Source: Nostocaceae cyanobacterium (GTDB lineage: Bacteria; Cyanobacteriota; Cyanobacteriia; Cyanobacteriales; Nostocaceae). From it: a DNA stretch of 42,762 nt. The stretch lies in contig JASJCY010000060.1 in assembly GCA_030065825.1 (NCBI GenBank), positions 1-42,762 on the forward strand, written 5' to 3'. The notes beneath the pieces were generated by a model. It was not told the DNA's origin. It did not search any database and saw only the letters and a program-made list of their open reading frames with translations. The position numbers and the translations under genes are program-made. The first letter of the stretch is position 1. Each line of letters starts with the position of its first letter. Of the stretch, positions 16,949 through 25,804 are shown piece by piece.

Positions 16949-16970
16949 TGGGGTGGGCATTGCCCACCCT
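16949..16970. terminator. Hairpin after tyrosine phosphatase gene
   Basis: GGTGGGCA pairs with TGCCCACC right after the stop codon. The U-run is weak, but its position suggests a transcript end. Confidence 0.5.
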
Positions 16971-17004
16971 TAGTCATATCTTGTACTATTTTCAACAAGC
17001 ACGG

Positions 17005-17072
17005 AGAAACCGGGTTTATCAACGAAAAATTAGGGTTTTGGCAACTCAATATTTGCAATAAACCCGGTTTCT
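17005..17072. repeat. Inverted repeat with 14-bp perfect arms
   Basis: AGAAACCGGGTTTA at 17005-17018 and its exact complement TAAACCCGGTTTCT at 17059-17072 flank 40 nt without an open frame. It resembles a very short MITE-like palindromic element between the phosphatase and Nif11 genes. Confidence 0.75.
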
Positions 17073-17124
17073 GACCCTGATGCAAGATGTGTGCTGAGGT
17101 AATTTTATGTTGATAACTGAACAA

Positions 17125-17364
17125 TTATCTGGGTATAAGGTGGCTTCTAGGTGCCACCCCTGGGTTGACAATGGCTGCCAATTCTTCAGAGGATAATTTG
17201 TTCAATTCAGTATCTAGTTTTTTGGGTGTAAAATTGTAGCCAACCTTACGAGCCATTTTGACAAAGGCTTTGGGATTTTTGGTTGCTTTGAGTCTTTCTT
17301 TTAATTCCTGATCTTGTTGAACGGCTTTGAAAAGTTGGGCTGCATTCTGAGTTGCCATGACCAT
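17125..17364 (-). CDS. Nif11-domain small protein
   Basis: A 79-residue protein whose N-terminal part matches the Nif11 family: AAQLFKAVQQDQELKERLKA, then NPKAFVKMARKVGYNFTPKKLDTEL, then LSSEELAAI. Nif11 domains serve as leader regions in some RiPP natural-product precursors. Here the tail (VNPGVAPRSHLIPR) is short, has no Gly-Gly cleavage motif and no cysteines, and no modifying enzyme or exporter is nearby. A RiPP role is therefore not supported, and it may be a stand-alone Nif11 protein. The ATG at 17364 is preceded by GGAG about 10 nt upstream; a second ATG two codons on is possible. Confidence 0.75.
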   Translation of the reverse strand: MVMATQNAAQLFKAVQQDQELKERLKATKNPKAFVKMARKVGYNFTPKKLDTELNKLSSEELAAIVNPGVAPRSHLIPR

Positions 17365-17764
17365 AACCGCATATCTCCTGTTTTCTTACTAAAACAACAA
17401 CACCCAAGCTTCTAGTGCCTAGTTATTTCCTCTTACTTACAATTTGCACAGGGTTGCACTAACTGATTACTCCACGCTCGCAGTGTAGTAAACAATTACT
17501 CGCATTGCCCCCTCGGAAACTACATTATTGAGGAAATGTTAGCGTTTGAGTTGGGTGTTGCTGTTAGTTTACGAGACAGATCGAAATTAATCAGCTTTGT
17601 TACCTCTTAATTTGATTTGATTTAACTTATTGAACACAAGGCTGTTAAATCTGCCAGGGAAGCTATGGAGCTTCAATTAACAAAATACCACCATTTAGAT
17701 TAGAGGGATTATTTTGCAATTAAACTTTACGTTTGTGCTGGCAACATAGAAATCAAAAATTTGT

Positions 17765-17844
17765 GCATGTGCTTCTATTAACTCTCGTTACAAGGTTTTA
17801 CTTTGCATGTGCTTCTATTAACTTTCGTTACAAGGTTTTACCTT
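17765..17844 (+). repeat. 40-bp direct duplication
   Basis: The segment beginning GCATGTGCTTCTATTAACT occurs at 17765 and again at 17805. Each copy runs into CGTTACAAGG, the start of the three-hairpin repeat. The first is cut short, so it looks like a local slippage duplication at the repeat boundary. Confidence 0.8.
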
Positions 17845-17936
17845 GTAATGTATTTTGGGTGGGCTGCTGCCTCTAGACTGAATGGGAGGCAGCAGCCCCC
17901 AACGGATGCGTTTCCAGGCTGAGCCTGGAAACAAGT
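17824..17936 (+). repeat. Three-hairpin dispersed repeat, copy 2
   Basis: Hairpin 1 is TTACAAGGT-TTT-ACCTTGTAA (17828-17848). Hairpin 2 has a perfect 13-bp stem GGGCTGCTGCCTC with GAGGCAGCAGCCC (17861-17898). Hairpin 3 is TTTCCAGGCT-G-AGCCTGGAAA (17911-17931). Orientation is opposite to copy 1. Confidence 0.85.
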
Positions 17937-17957
17937 TATACTCTAACGGATTAATGA

Positions 17958-18092
17958 TTGTAGGTTGGGTTGAGGTACGTAGACGCGGTAGACGAGCGGA
18001 GCGAGGCTTCTCGGAGAGTGCGGCTTCTCGTAGAGTAACCCAACAAAAACCTACTTGCTGTTGGGTTTCACTTCGTTTAACCTAACCTACGA
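17958..18092. repeat. GTAGGTTGGGTT-type inverted repeat with inserted GC-rich repeat
   Basis: TAGGTTGGGTTGAGG at the left and AACCTAACCTACG at the right form the ends of the TAGGTTGGG palindromic family, also seen at 22462-22536 and 24087. Between them lies a GC-rich CGAGGCTTCTCGGAGAG-type repeat. The 67-codon frame across it is not a gene. Confidence 0.7.
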
Positions 18093-18199
18093 AAAGTTAA
18101 GTTTTTAGCTATTGCAAGTATAAATATTTACGTTTTGTCTGAAAGTATCCCTCAGTGAGGAGTTATGAGTTATAACTTACTCCCTTCCCGGTAGAAGAT

Positions 18200-19240
18200 A
18201 ACCAAAGTCTACTGAAATAGGCTGAAGAAAACCTAGGTCAAATTAAGCTACAGATGGCTTATTTGTTAGCTTACTTACCCACCTCGGAATCAATTCTGAG
18301 GCTAATAGACAAAGTCTACTGAAGTAGGCTGAGGAAAACCTAGGTCAAAGCGAAGGAAGAGGGAAGAGGGTTTGAACGGAAAAAAGTTTGAGCGGTTTTA
18401 TGTTTGGAAGAAGCTTGGCTGAGGAAAACCTAGGTCAAAGCGAAGGAAGAGGGAAGAGGGTTTGAGCGGTTTGAGCGGTTTTATGTTTGGAAGAAGTTTG
18501 CACTCCTACCAAACTTTCCCCGTCTTTTACGACGCTTAACCTGTATCCAATTGAGTTGTTAGAAGATTGGTCAAATTAAGCTAGAGATGGCTTATTTGTT
18601 AGCTTCTTCACCCACCTCGGAATCAATTCTGAGGCTAATAGACAAAGTCTACTGAAGTAGGCTGAAGAAAACCTAGGTCAAATTAAGCTACAGATAGCTT
18701 ATTTGTTAGCTTACTTACCCACCTCCGAATCAATTCCGAGGCTAATAGACAAAGTCTACTGAAGTAGGCTGAAGAAAACCTAGGTCAAATTAAGCTAGAG
18801 ATGGCTTATTTGTTAGCTTCTTCACCCACCTCCGAATCAATTCCGAGGCTAATAGACAAAGTCTACTAAAGTAGGCTGAGGAAAACCTAGGTCAAAGCGA
18901 AGGAAGAGGGAAGAGGGTTTGAGCGGTTTGAGCGGTTTTATGTTTGGAAGAAGCTTGCACTCCTACCAAACTTTACCCGTCTTTTACGACGCTTAACCTG
19001 TATCCAATTGAGTTGTTAGAAGATTGGTCAAATTAAGCTACAGATGGCTTATTTGTTAGCTTCTTCACCCACCTCGGAATCAATTCCGAGGCTAATAGAC
19101 AAAGTCTACTGAAGTAGGCTGAAGAAAACCTAGGTCAAATTAAGCTACAGATGGCTTATTTGTTAGCTTCCTCACCCACCTCGGAATCAATTTCGAGGCT
19201 AATAGACAAAGTCTACTGAAGTAGGCTAAAGAAAACCTAG
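18200..19240. repeat. Composite tandem array: six 107-bp A units and 136-bp B units
   Basis: Complete A units begin at 18237, 18570, 18677, 18784, 19027 and 19134, each exactly 107 bp. A partial A unit starts at about 18200. Two full B units (136 bp) lie at 18434-18569 and 18891-19026, and a shortened B unit (90 bp) at 18344-18433. Nearly every junction falls in ACCTAGGTCAAA. Each A unit carries several hairpins: CCTCGGAA-TCAA-TTCCGAGG, AAGCTA...TAGCTT, AGAC-AAA-GTCT and CTAC-TGAA-GTAG. Neither unit length is a multiple of 3 and no long frame exists, so the array is non-coding. Units abut without unique spacers, so it is not a CRISPR. Confidence 0.9.
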
Positions 19241-19247
19241 GTCATTT

Positions 19248-19298
19248 AGTCATCTTTTAGATGACTTTGTATGTGAGCAAGGAAATTAATTTCCTTGC
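19248..19298 (-). terminator. Two palindromes downstream of the GHL10 gene
   Basis: AGTCATCT-TTT-AGATGACT at 19248-19266 and the 22-bp perfect palindrome GCAAGGAAATTAATTTCCTTGC at 19277-19298. Both lie after the stop of the minus-strand GHL10 gene and before the repeat array. They may end transcription from one or both sides. Confidence 0.5.
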
Positions 19299-19364
19299 GG
19301 GGTATGGATTTTACATTCAGTTGACAGGTATGAGCACTGCTAAACTCCTACTGACTCCTAACTT

Positions 19365-22118
19365 CTACTTCTTCATCTTTTCACCGTAAAGCAATAATCT
19401 TTCAATGGCAGCGAGACGATTTTCCCAAACATTAATTTGATAGGCATTCTCTACAGCATGTTGACGTGTCCATACTCGGAATTGGGATTGAAAACGAGCT
19501 AAACTAGATTTAGCCACTAACAAGTTGCTGGAATTTGGATCGGCTGCTAATTTATCAAAAGCTCTCTGTAATACTTTCGTCTGGGAATTAAAAACAGATC
19601 GCATAGTTTTAGGTATTTTCAGTTGGTCTTGTTCCAGGACTACTTGCCATTCCCGTTTTAGTGCTACATAGCGCATAGCAGCGGTTTTAAAAGGCTGACG
19701 ATAAGCTATGGGTTCTTTTGTACCTGGGACTTTACCTTGGGTGTTACTAAAGACTTTATGGAGGTCATTGTGGAGATTTTCGGCAGCAAATAGCGCATAA
19801 CCGCTAGTTGGTAAATCTCTCACCAATTGAATTTGATCTAATGCTCCAAGTGTGGGTAATTGTAACAGACGAATTCCAGGAATTAACAAGCTAGAGCCTA
19901 ATTTTCTTGTAGAAATCCAAGGTTGAGCCAGTCTTTGGAAACGTAGGGTATCCTGGGCATAGGTCATAGGAACAATTAAATCAATATCACCCCTCTGTGC
20001 CCATGCTTCCCAGTTTTGTTGTAACTTGTGGATACGTTCCCGTTCTGGTAAGGGAAATACCGCAGCGGACAAAATTAAATTGGGTCGCTGACTACGTAAT
20101 TTCTGGGATACCTCGGCAACAAAGCTATCAACTTGTTGGGTGCGGAATTCTGTCCACTTTTGCCATATATTGCGTTGTCTGGGGGAAATCTTTTGCGGAT
20201 CAACTCCAGTTAATTGCTGAAACCTTTCCCTAGCGGCTTTACCATAACCATAACTTCTTCCCCGTGCCGGGTCTTGGAAGGGATAGCGAATATAGTCTAG
20301 CTGTAAACCGTCAACTTTATACTTAGTCACAATTTCTGTGTACAGTCGCAGCAAATAATCCCTTACCTGGGGATTAGCGGGGTCAAAAAATGGCTTAGTC
20401 TGACCTGAAGGAATCATGCGTCCCCGGTTATCATAACCAGCCCAATCTGGATTTGCAGCTAGTACAGGACCAGGATAATTGGCTTTGATATTGAGAATTT
20501 TATTGTGACGGCGATTCCCAGCAGCAAAAGTCCATACCCAAGCGTGTAATTCCATACCCCGTTCGTGAGCCAGTTTTACTCCAGCTGCTAAGGGGTCCCA
20601 GCCTTTAGTTAAAGGGTTTTGCTGGGGTGCGACTTGACTGGGGTAAATAGTGTAACTAGAATTTACAGTTTCCAAAAATACCGTATTAATTCCCGCTTGC
20701 GCCATCCGGTCGAAAATTTTTGCCAATCCCTGTTCATTCCTAGCGCGGACAATTGTCCCCCTATCTAGCCACATTGCCCGGATTTCCGGCTGTGCTAAGC
20801 GTCTATCTAGAGGAAATTGCTGCCATAAAGCAGATTTTGCCGCTAACCACTGTTGACGCGCTTGTGCGTATTTTCTCTGGGAGATTAATCGGGGTAAATT
20901 TTGAGCAATTGATCTTGCCCTTGCTATGGCTTGTTCTCTGGTGACTGTAGATACTCCACCTTTAACAGAAGCAACTTGCGCTTGTTGTGCCTTTCCTTGG
21001 GGATTATTCGCAGATGCTGTCAAAGTTTCTCCATTAGCTGCTGCGGCTAAATGGGCACTTTCCACCCGTCCAATTAAATTTTCTAACTCTTGCTGGAGAG
21101 CGATCGCTTCCCTACGGTTAATGGGTTTTCTAGAAGTGGGTGTAATATCCACATCCACTTGAGTTTCCAACCTGTCAATATCTTCTTGGGGAACAGGGGA
21201 TGCAAATTTAGGTACAACAGGTCTAGATATAGGCGCAGTGGCTGTTTTTTGAGGGATAGAAGGAGATGTTTTTCTGATTTGACCTGTTGGTTCAATTTTC
21301 CTATTTCCTTGGGCTTCTAGGTTGCTAGAGGCTTTAGCTACTACATTTGCAGAACAGCTTTGAGAACCTCCTGCTACTTTTTTATCCACAAAGTAAGGAG
21401 TTTTCACATAACGGTTGAGGCTAGCTTGTAACCAAGCAGTATCTAACTCCGGTTTAGCTGCAGTATCTACCCCCCAACGCCAACCAAAAAAGGTAGTATT
21501 ATCAGTAGCTACCACAGCAGCGGGATTATCTGGAGAATTCCAAACCGCAGCAGCTTGAGTCCTTAAATTATTAGCAATAACTACACCACCCCGTACTTGC
21601 CCAAATAAGTCTTTTTGATTTGCCCAAGATTGGAACTTATTTTTTGACGGTTCTAGCTTTTGGGGTGTATTTAAACTGAATCCCCAATAACCCCCCAACA
21701 TCGATCGCAATAATTGCCGTACCCCTGGTGCAGATAAACTCCCCACTGGACCGCTAGCAATTAAACGTCCACCTTTACTCATCCATTCTTCTAGGGCAAT
21801 TACCTGTGCTGGTGATAGCATCTCCACATTGGGCAAAAACAAAATTGGACGTTCTCCCCAATCTGCCATAGTTCTGACACTATCTAAGGAAATTACGCAG
21901 TATTTTACCCCAGATGCCTGCAAGCGATTACTAATTCCCGTCCATTGAGTAGCATTTTCTTGGCTATAAACAACACTAATCACAGTTTGAGAAACACTTG
22001 CCGTTGCTGGTGCAACATGCAAAAAATTAAACAATAAAAATGGGAACTTACAAATAATAAATCCCGCTTTCTTGATATTTAATTTTCCACTGCATAAAAA
22101 TTTTTCCCTAAATACCAC
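19365..22118 (-). CDS. GHL10-family (family 10 glycosyl-hydrolase-like) exported protein
   Basis: A 917-residue exported protein. A hydrophobic N-terminal segment (about 18-40, ending APATASVSQ) suggests a signal peptide. Residues about 45-245 form an alpha/beta domain resembling a glutamine-amidotransferase-like or hydrolase accessory fold. A Pro/Thr/Gln-rich linker (about 250-445) follows, then a GHL10/DUF187 TIM-barrel domain (about 447-780) with AMWLDRG, INTVFLETVNSSYTIYPS, LHAWVWTFAAGN, and VDGLQLDYIRYPF. The C-terminus is helical (about 830-910). GHL10 proteins are presumed envelope glycosidases. The annotated start is a GTG at 22118 with no strong Shine-Dalgarno sequence, so the N-terminus is uncertain. 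It stands alone, flanked by repeats on both sides. Confidence 0.85.
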   Translation of the reverse strand: MVFREKFLCSGKLNIKKAGFIICKFPFLLFNFLHVAPATASVSQTVISVVYSQENATQWTGISNRLQASGVKYCVISLDSVRTMADWGERPILFLPNVEMLSPAQVIALEEWMSKGGRLIASGPVGSLSAPGVRQLLRSMLGGYWGFSLNTPQKLEPSKNKFQSWANQKDLFGQVRGGVVIANNLRTQAAAVWNSPDNPAAVVATDNTTFFGWRWGVDTAAKPELDTAWLQASLNRYVKTPYFVDKKVAGGSQSCSANVVAKASSNLEAQGNRKIEPTGQIRKTSPSIPQKTATAPISRPVVPKFASPVPQEDIDRLETQVDVDITPTSRKPINRREAIALQQELENLIGRVESAHLAAAANGETLTASANNPQGKAQQAQVASVKGGVSTVTREQAIARARSIAQNLPRLISQRKYAQARQQWLAAKSALWQQFPLDRRLAQPEIRAMWLDRGTIVRARNEQGLAKIFDRMAQAGINTVFLETVNSSYTIYPSQVAPQQNPLTKGWDPLAAGVKLAHERGMELHAWVWTFAAGNRRHNKILNIKANYPGPVLAANPDWAGYDNRGRMIPSGQTKPFFDPANPQVRDYLLRLYTEIVTKYKVDGLQLDYIRYPFQDPARGRSYGYGKAARERFQQLTGVDPQKISPRQRNIWQKWTEFRTQQVDSFVAEVSQKLRSQRPNLILSAAVFPLPERERIHKLQQNWEAWAQRGDIDLIVPMTYAQDTLRFQRLAQPWISTRKLGSSLLIPGIRLLQLPTLGALDQIQLVRDLPTSGYALFAAENLHNDLHKVFSNTQGKVPGTKEPIAYRQPFKTAAMRYVALKREWQVVLEQDQLKIPKTMRSVFNSQTKVLQRAFDKLAADPNSSNLLVAKSSLARFQSQFRVWTRQHAVENAYQINVWENRLAAIERLLLYGEKMKK

Positions 22119-22425
22119 CGTCCACTCCCAATTTAATTAACTGTACCTGCACATCTATTAGGAATCGGGTTTGATTTTTGTTGGCGTAGCCTGCGCTTGC
22201 GCTTATAAAATTAGGTATTTGTAGGGTGCGTTATAACTTTAGTCTAACCCACCATCCTGTAAAGACTTTGGTGCGTTGCGCTGTGCGACAACACAACGGC
22301 AATAAAGCGGAAGAAGTATCTACACCCGGACACTTGCTACAAGTTTGGAAACCAAAGCAACGCAGTGTCCTCGCTTTTTGCCTCCCCTACATATTTTTTC
22401 AAAAACCAAATATGATTCCTATAGA
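22119..22425. other. Intergenic DNA upstream of GHL10 gene, no gene seen
   Basis: It contains short repeat debris (GCGTAGCCTGCGCTTGCG near 22180 and GGTGCGTT... near 22224 and 22271) and a 73-codon frame (22226-22447) that is rich in repeat sequence and unsupported. The minus-strand GHL10 promoter should lie here. Confidence 0.5.
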
Positions 22426-22439
22426 ATTACCAGCCCTGA

Positions 22440-22570
22440 TTGACTGACAAATCTTTTTGATGTAGGTTGGGTTGAAGCATGAAACCCAACAACCGCAACC
22501 GATTGCGTTGGGTGTCGTTCCTCCACCCAACCTACGAAATTTCAACACTTCCAAGACTTTTGTCAGTCAA
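22440..22570. mobile_element. Nested palindromic MITE-like element flanked by 10-bp direct repeats
   Basis: Outer arms TTGACTGACAAA (22440-22451) and TTTGTCAGTCAA (22559-22570) are perfectly complementary. Inner arms GTAGGTTGGGT (about 22462) and ACCCAACCTAC (about 22525-22535) are also complementary. The direct repeat ATTACCAGCC occurs at 22426-22435 and 22575-22584, just outside, as a target duplication would. No transposase is encoded. Confidence 0.7.
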
Positions 22571-22655
22571 CCAGATTACCAGCCATCAATCTATGTTCTT
22601 TGTGTCTCTGTGTCTTCGTGTTTTTTTCTATCTTCCTCCAAACATCTCCCTTTCA

Positions 22656-23987
22656 TTATTCCAGCTTTTGCATACAAGTTTTGATCAATTCTTCCACCCC
22701 CGAAACTGGAAATATTTTTGTATTCAATTTATCAGCAACTTCAGCTACTGTTATATCATCTAAAAAAACAGATTCGCCATGTTTTAACATTACCGTTGGT
22801 AGCAAAATTCCATCAGCAAAATTCTCTCCCTGTAACTTTAAAAGCAAATCATGGGCAGTTATTAACCCCGTTACCGTAATAGTCTGTCCCCAATAATCAC
22901 TATTCAAAGCACGCATATTTACTTCCAAACCAGCAACAGAATTTAAACGCTGTAAAATTGGTTGAAATGCCACCTCAACTGCATTCCCAACTACCCAAGT
23001 AAATTTACGGGGTGTGACTTTTTTTGGTAATAACTTATCGGCAGCAGTATTAAACTGTTGCAAAAACAAACGAATGGAACCAACACCATTATCAATTTGG
23101 GGATAATCTTCATATTCCGCTGCCGATGGTAACTCCTCACCAGCAATCAAAAACCACTCATCAGCCAACCAAGCCAAAGTAGAATTATACCGTTGACGAA
23201 ATTCTGCCTGTAGCGATCGCACTTGGGAAATCACTTCCATTGCTTTTTCCCTAGTAACTGGTATCAATTCGTCTCCTTGGGGACGAAACCTGGTTAATCC
23301 CACTGGCACCACTGCTACAGAAGCAACAGCAGGCACTTCGTCAGTATGAAATGACGCCAAATCTCTCAGGGTTTGTTCCAAATGTTCGCCATCATTAATA
23401 CCAGGACAGACGACAACTTGTGCGTTAATTTGCAGACGTTTTTCTTGAAACCACTTGATTTGTTCTAATATTTGTCCAGCACGTTGATTTTTCAAGAGTT
23501 TAATTCTAACTTCGGGTTCTGTGGCATGAACGGAAACATATAACGGAGACAATCGCATCTGTTCAATTCGCTGCCATTCCCGTGGAGGTAAATTAGTTAA
23601 AGTTAGGTAAGAACCATACAAAAAACTGAGACGATAATCGTCATCTTTGAAATATAAACTTTCTCGCTTTCCTGGTGGTTGTTGGTCAATAAAACAAAAA
23701 GGACAGCGATTATTACACTGAATTAAACCATCAAATAATGCCGTTGCAAATTCTAATCCTAAGTCGTCATCATAGTCTTTTTCAATTTCAATTTGATGAA
23801 GTTTTCCTTGAGCATCTAAAACTTCTAATTCTAAAAATTCATCAGCACATAAAAAGCGATAATCTATTAAGTCACGAGGAGATATACCATTAATACTGAC
23901 AATGGCATCTCCCGCTGTAAATCCAATTTCTGCCGCGATAGAATCAGCTAATACTTTTGTAATCAAAGCTGGACGAATATTTGTCAT
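22656..23987 (-). CDS. TIGR03279/DUF512 radical-SAM-like FeS protein
   Basis: A 443-residue cyanobacterial protein. A PDZ-like segment (about 5-60, with AGDAIVSINGISPRDLIDY) precedes a radical-SAM-type cluster motif CNNRCPFCFID (Cys91, Cys95, Cys98). A DUF512 C-terminal part follows, with VVPVGLTRFRP and a FADGILLPTVMLKHGE ending. The family is annotated as a putative FeS-containing oxidoreductase specific to cyanobacteria and a few relatives; its reaction is unknown. The start ATG at 23987 is directly preceded, on the minus strand, by TGACAAA heptamer repeats, so its promoter is either farther upstream or within the repeat. uppP lies upstream in the same orientation, about 320 bp away. Confidence 0.9.
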   Translation of the reverse strand: MTNIRPALITKVLADSIAAEIGFTAGDAIVSINGISPRDLIDYRFLCADEFLELEVLDAQGKLHQIEIEKDYDDDLGLEFATALFDGLIQCNNRCPFCFIDQQPPGKRESLYFKDDDYRLSFLYGSYLTLTNLPPREWQRIEQMRLSPLYVSVHATEPEVRIKLLKNQRAGQILEQIKWFQEKRLQINAQVVVCPGINDGEHLEQTLRDLASFHTDEVPAVASVAVVPVGLTRFRPQGDELIPVTREKAMEVISQVRSLQAEFRQRYNSTLAWLADEWFLIAGEELPSAAEYEDYPQIDNGVGSIRLFLQQFNTAADKLLPKKVTPRKFTWVVGNAVEVAFQPILQRLNSVAGLEVNMRALNSDYWGQTITVTGLITAHDLLLKLQGENFADGILLPTVMLKHGESVFLDDITVAEVADKLNTKIFPVSGVEELIKTCMQKLE

Positions 23988-24029
23988 TTGTCATTTGTCA
24001 TTTGTCATTTGTCATTTGTCATTTGTTAT
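23986..24029. repeat. STRR, TTTGTCA-type
   Basis: Six or so copies of ATTTGTC lie immediately upstream of the radical-SAM gene start codon. The following 24030-24165 holds a TAGGTTGGGTTGTAG repeat fragment. Confidence 0.9.
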
Positions 24030-24165
24030 TTGTATGAATGTAACTAACAAATTACAAATAAATAGGGTTTGGTTAAGAAAAATAGTAGGTTGGGTTGTAG
24101 CTTGCTTCTGCGCAGCACTACGGTATTGAACTACAAAGGACTCATTAATTATTATTTCATATTTA

Positions 24166-24311
24166 CCCATTACCAATTACCAATTACCAATTACCCATTA
24201 CCAATTACCCATTACCAATTACCAATTACCAATTACCCATTACCCATTACCCATTACCAATTACCAATTACCAATTACCCATTACCCATTACCAATTACC
24301 CATTACCCATT
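24166..24311. repeat. STRR, AATTACC/CATTACC-type, about 20 units
   Basis: A long run of heptamers alternating AATTACC and CATTACC reaches the end of uppP on the minus strand. The 81-codon frame across it encodes only repeat peptides and is rejected. Confidence 0.92.
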
Positions 24312-25300
24312 TAACTATTTTTCAACAATCCACCTGCAATTGCCCCCAGTATTAATACCCCAAATACCAAGCGATACCAAACAAATACCCAGGTACTTCT
24401 GGTTTTGAGGAAGCGTATCAACCAGGCGATCGCTAAATAGGAAAATATTGCCGATGAAATGACTCCCGCAATTAAAGACAATATTCCCGCATCTCCAAAT
24501 CCTGCTGATAACAAATCTTTTAATTCCACCAAACCTGCCAGGGTAATAGCAGGAATACCCAGTAAAAATGAAAATCGCGCTGCTGTTTCCCGTTCTAAAC
24601 TCATAAATAGTCCCGCTGTTAAAGTAGAACCAGAACGAGATACACCGGGTATCAATGCCATAGCTTGCGCTAATCCCATTAAAACACCATCCTCCATGCC
24701 CAACTTATCAAAGTTGCGCCTTCTTTTACCCAGTTGTTCCGCTAATCCCATCAACAAAGACATGACAATGGAAGCAATAGCGATCACTGCCATACTCCGC
24801 AGGGTGGAATCATAAAACTCAGCGAACAGATTTTTGATCAGAAGTCCAAAAAATACAATGGGTATGGTGCCAAAGACAATTCCTAAGGCAATGCGAAAGT
24901 TGCTGTCTTGATAATCGGAACGGGAAACCGCACCTACAGCCCCCTTAATAACTTGTGTCAAATCTCCCCAAAAATACCATAGCACCGCAGCAATACTCCC
25001 CAACTGAATCACAGCAGTAAAAGCAACCCCCGGATCTCCCCAATGTAATGCCACAGGAACTGCCTTTAAATGGGCTGTGCTACTAATCGGCAAAAATTCC
25101 GTTGCACCTTGCACAAAGCCCAAAAAAATGGCTTGCCAAACATTCATCTGTGCTGTCACCGTTCCCACATCCATGCTGACATTTGCTTGGGTACTCAGAA
25201 CCTTTGTCGGGGAAACCACCACACAAACAAAGGCAGATACCGTACCCAGAAGCATCAACAACCAATGTTTGGAAGTTTTAAATCGAACAAATCGAAACAT
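24311..25300 (-). CDS. uppP: Undecaprenyl-diphosphatase
   Basis: A 329-residue integral membrane enzyme (BacA/UppP family) that dephosphorylates undecaprenyl diphosphate to recycle the lipid carrier of peptidoglycan synthesis. Both signature motifs are visible: QGATEFLPISSTAHL (64-78, with the essential glutamate) and PGVSRSGST (218-226, with catalytic Arg222). About eight transmembrane segments are present. Compared with the usual length of about 270, it has an N-terminal extension of about 50 residues with one hydrophobic segment (about 13-33), which may be an extra membrane anchor or signal peptide. It complements murC and murB in the window by pathway, though not by operon. Confidence 0.96.
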   Translation of the reverse strand: MFRFVRFKTSKHWLLMLLGTVSAFVCVVVSPTKVLSTQANVSMDVGTVTAQMNVWQAIFLGFVQGATEFLPISSTAHLKAVPVALHWGDPGVAFTAVIQLGSIAAVLWYFWGDLTQVIKGAVGAVSRSDYQDSNFRIALGIVFGTIPIVFFGLLIKNLFAEFYDSTLRSMAVIAIASIVMSLLMGLAEQLGKRRRNFDKLGMEDGVLMGLAQAMALIPGVSRSGSTLTAGLFMSLERETAARFSFLLGIPAITLAGLVELKDLLSAGFGDAGILSLIAGVISSAIFSYLAIAWLIRFLKTRSTWVFVWYRLVFGVLILGAIAGGLLKNS

Positions 25301-25804
25301 CTATTTACCTGCTTTTGCTCTCACAACAACCATTTACACAATCAGTATCCCCAGACATCTTCCGGGAAAATTATCACCCCAGGTTATTGTGCCAATTCTA
25401 TTGCACATAATTTACAAATTCTTCCCTACCTTGGGGATTCCATCACCCTGTTTTCCAAAATTTCTATGCAATATTACTTAATATTTTCACTTTATCAATG
25501 AATAATCCACAGACAAGACATGTTCCGTCTCTACATGTACTCTTGCGACTCGCAAAACAATTAAAAATTAAAAACTCCTAATTCCTGGGCGCAAGCTTTG
25601 CGCCCCTACAAACTCCACGCCTCCTAATTCATAATTCATAATTTATAACTCCCTACTTCCTGGTTGTGCCAAAATTCGGGTATAATCCAAAATGCCCCCA
25701 GGGGGGATTTGATGTTGTGATATCTTAAATAAGATAAAGTTAAGTAACAAATATTAAAAACTTTGGTTAACAATACTTTCTCCCCTTACCCTACTTCTAA
25801 CCCC
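25301..25804. other. Divergent promoter region with repeat; no gene
   Basis: The 504-bp gap between divergent uppP and the DUF3120 gene. It contains an inverted copy of the 45-bp repeat at 25574-25616 with hairpin GGGCGCA-AGCT-TTGCGCCC (25587-25605), and AT-rich TAATTCATAATTCATAA heptamer-like sequence near 25625-25650. Nothing else is recognised. Confidence 0.6.

Noticed and set aside
17882-18085. 67-codon protein gene
   Set aside because: It lies entirely in dispersed repeat DNA.
18200-19240. CRISPR array
   Set aside because: Units are 107 and 136 bp and abut without unique spacers; no cas genes are present.
24069-24314. 81-codon protein gene
   Set aside because: It is encoded by AATTACC/CATTACC heptamers.
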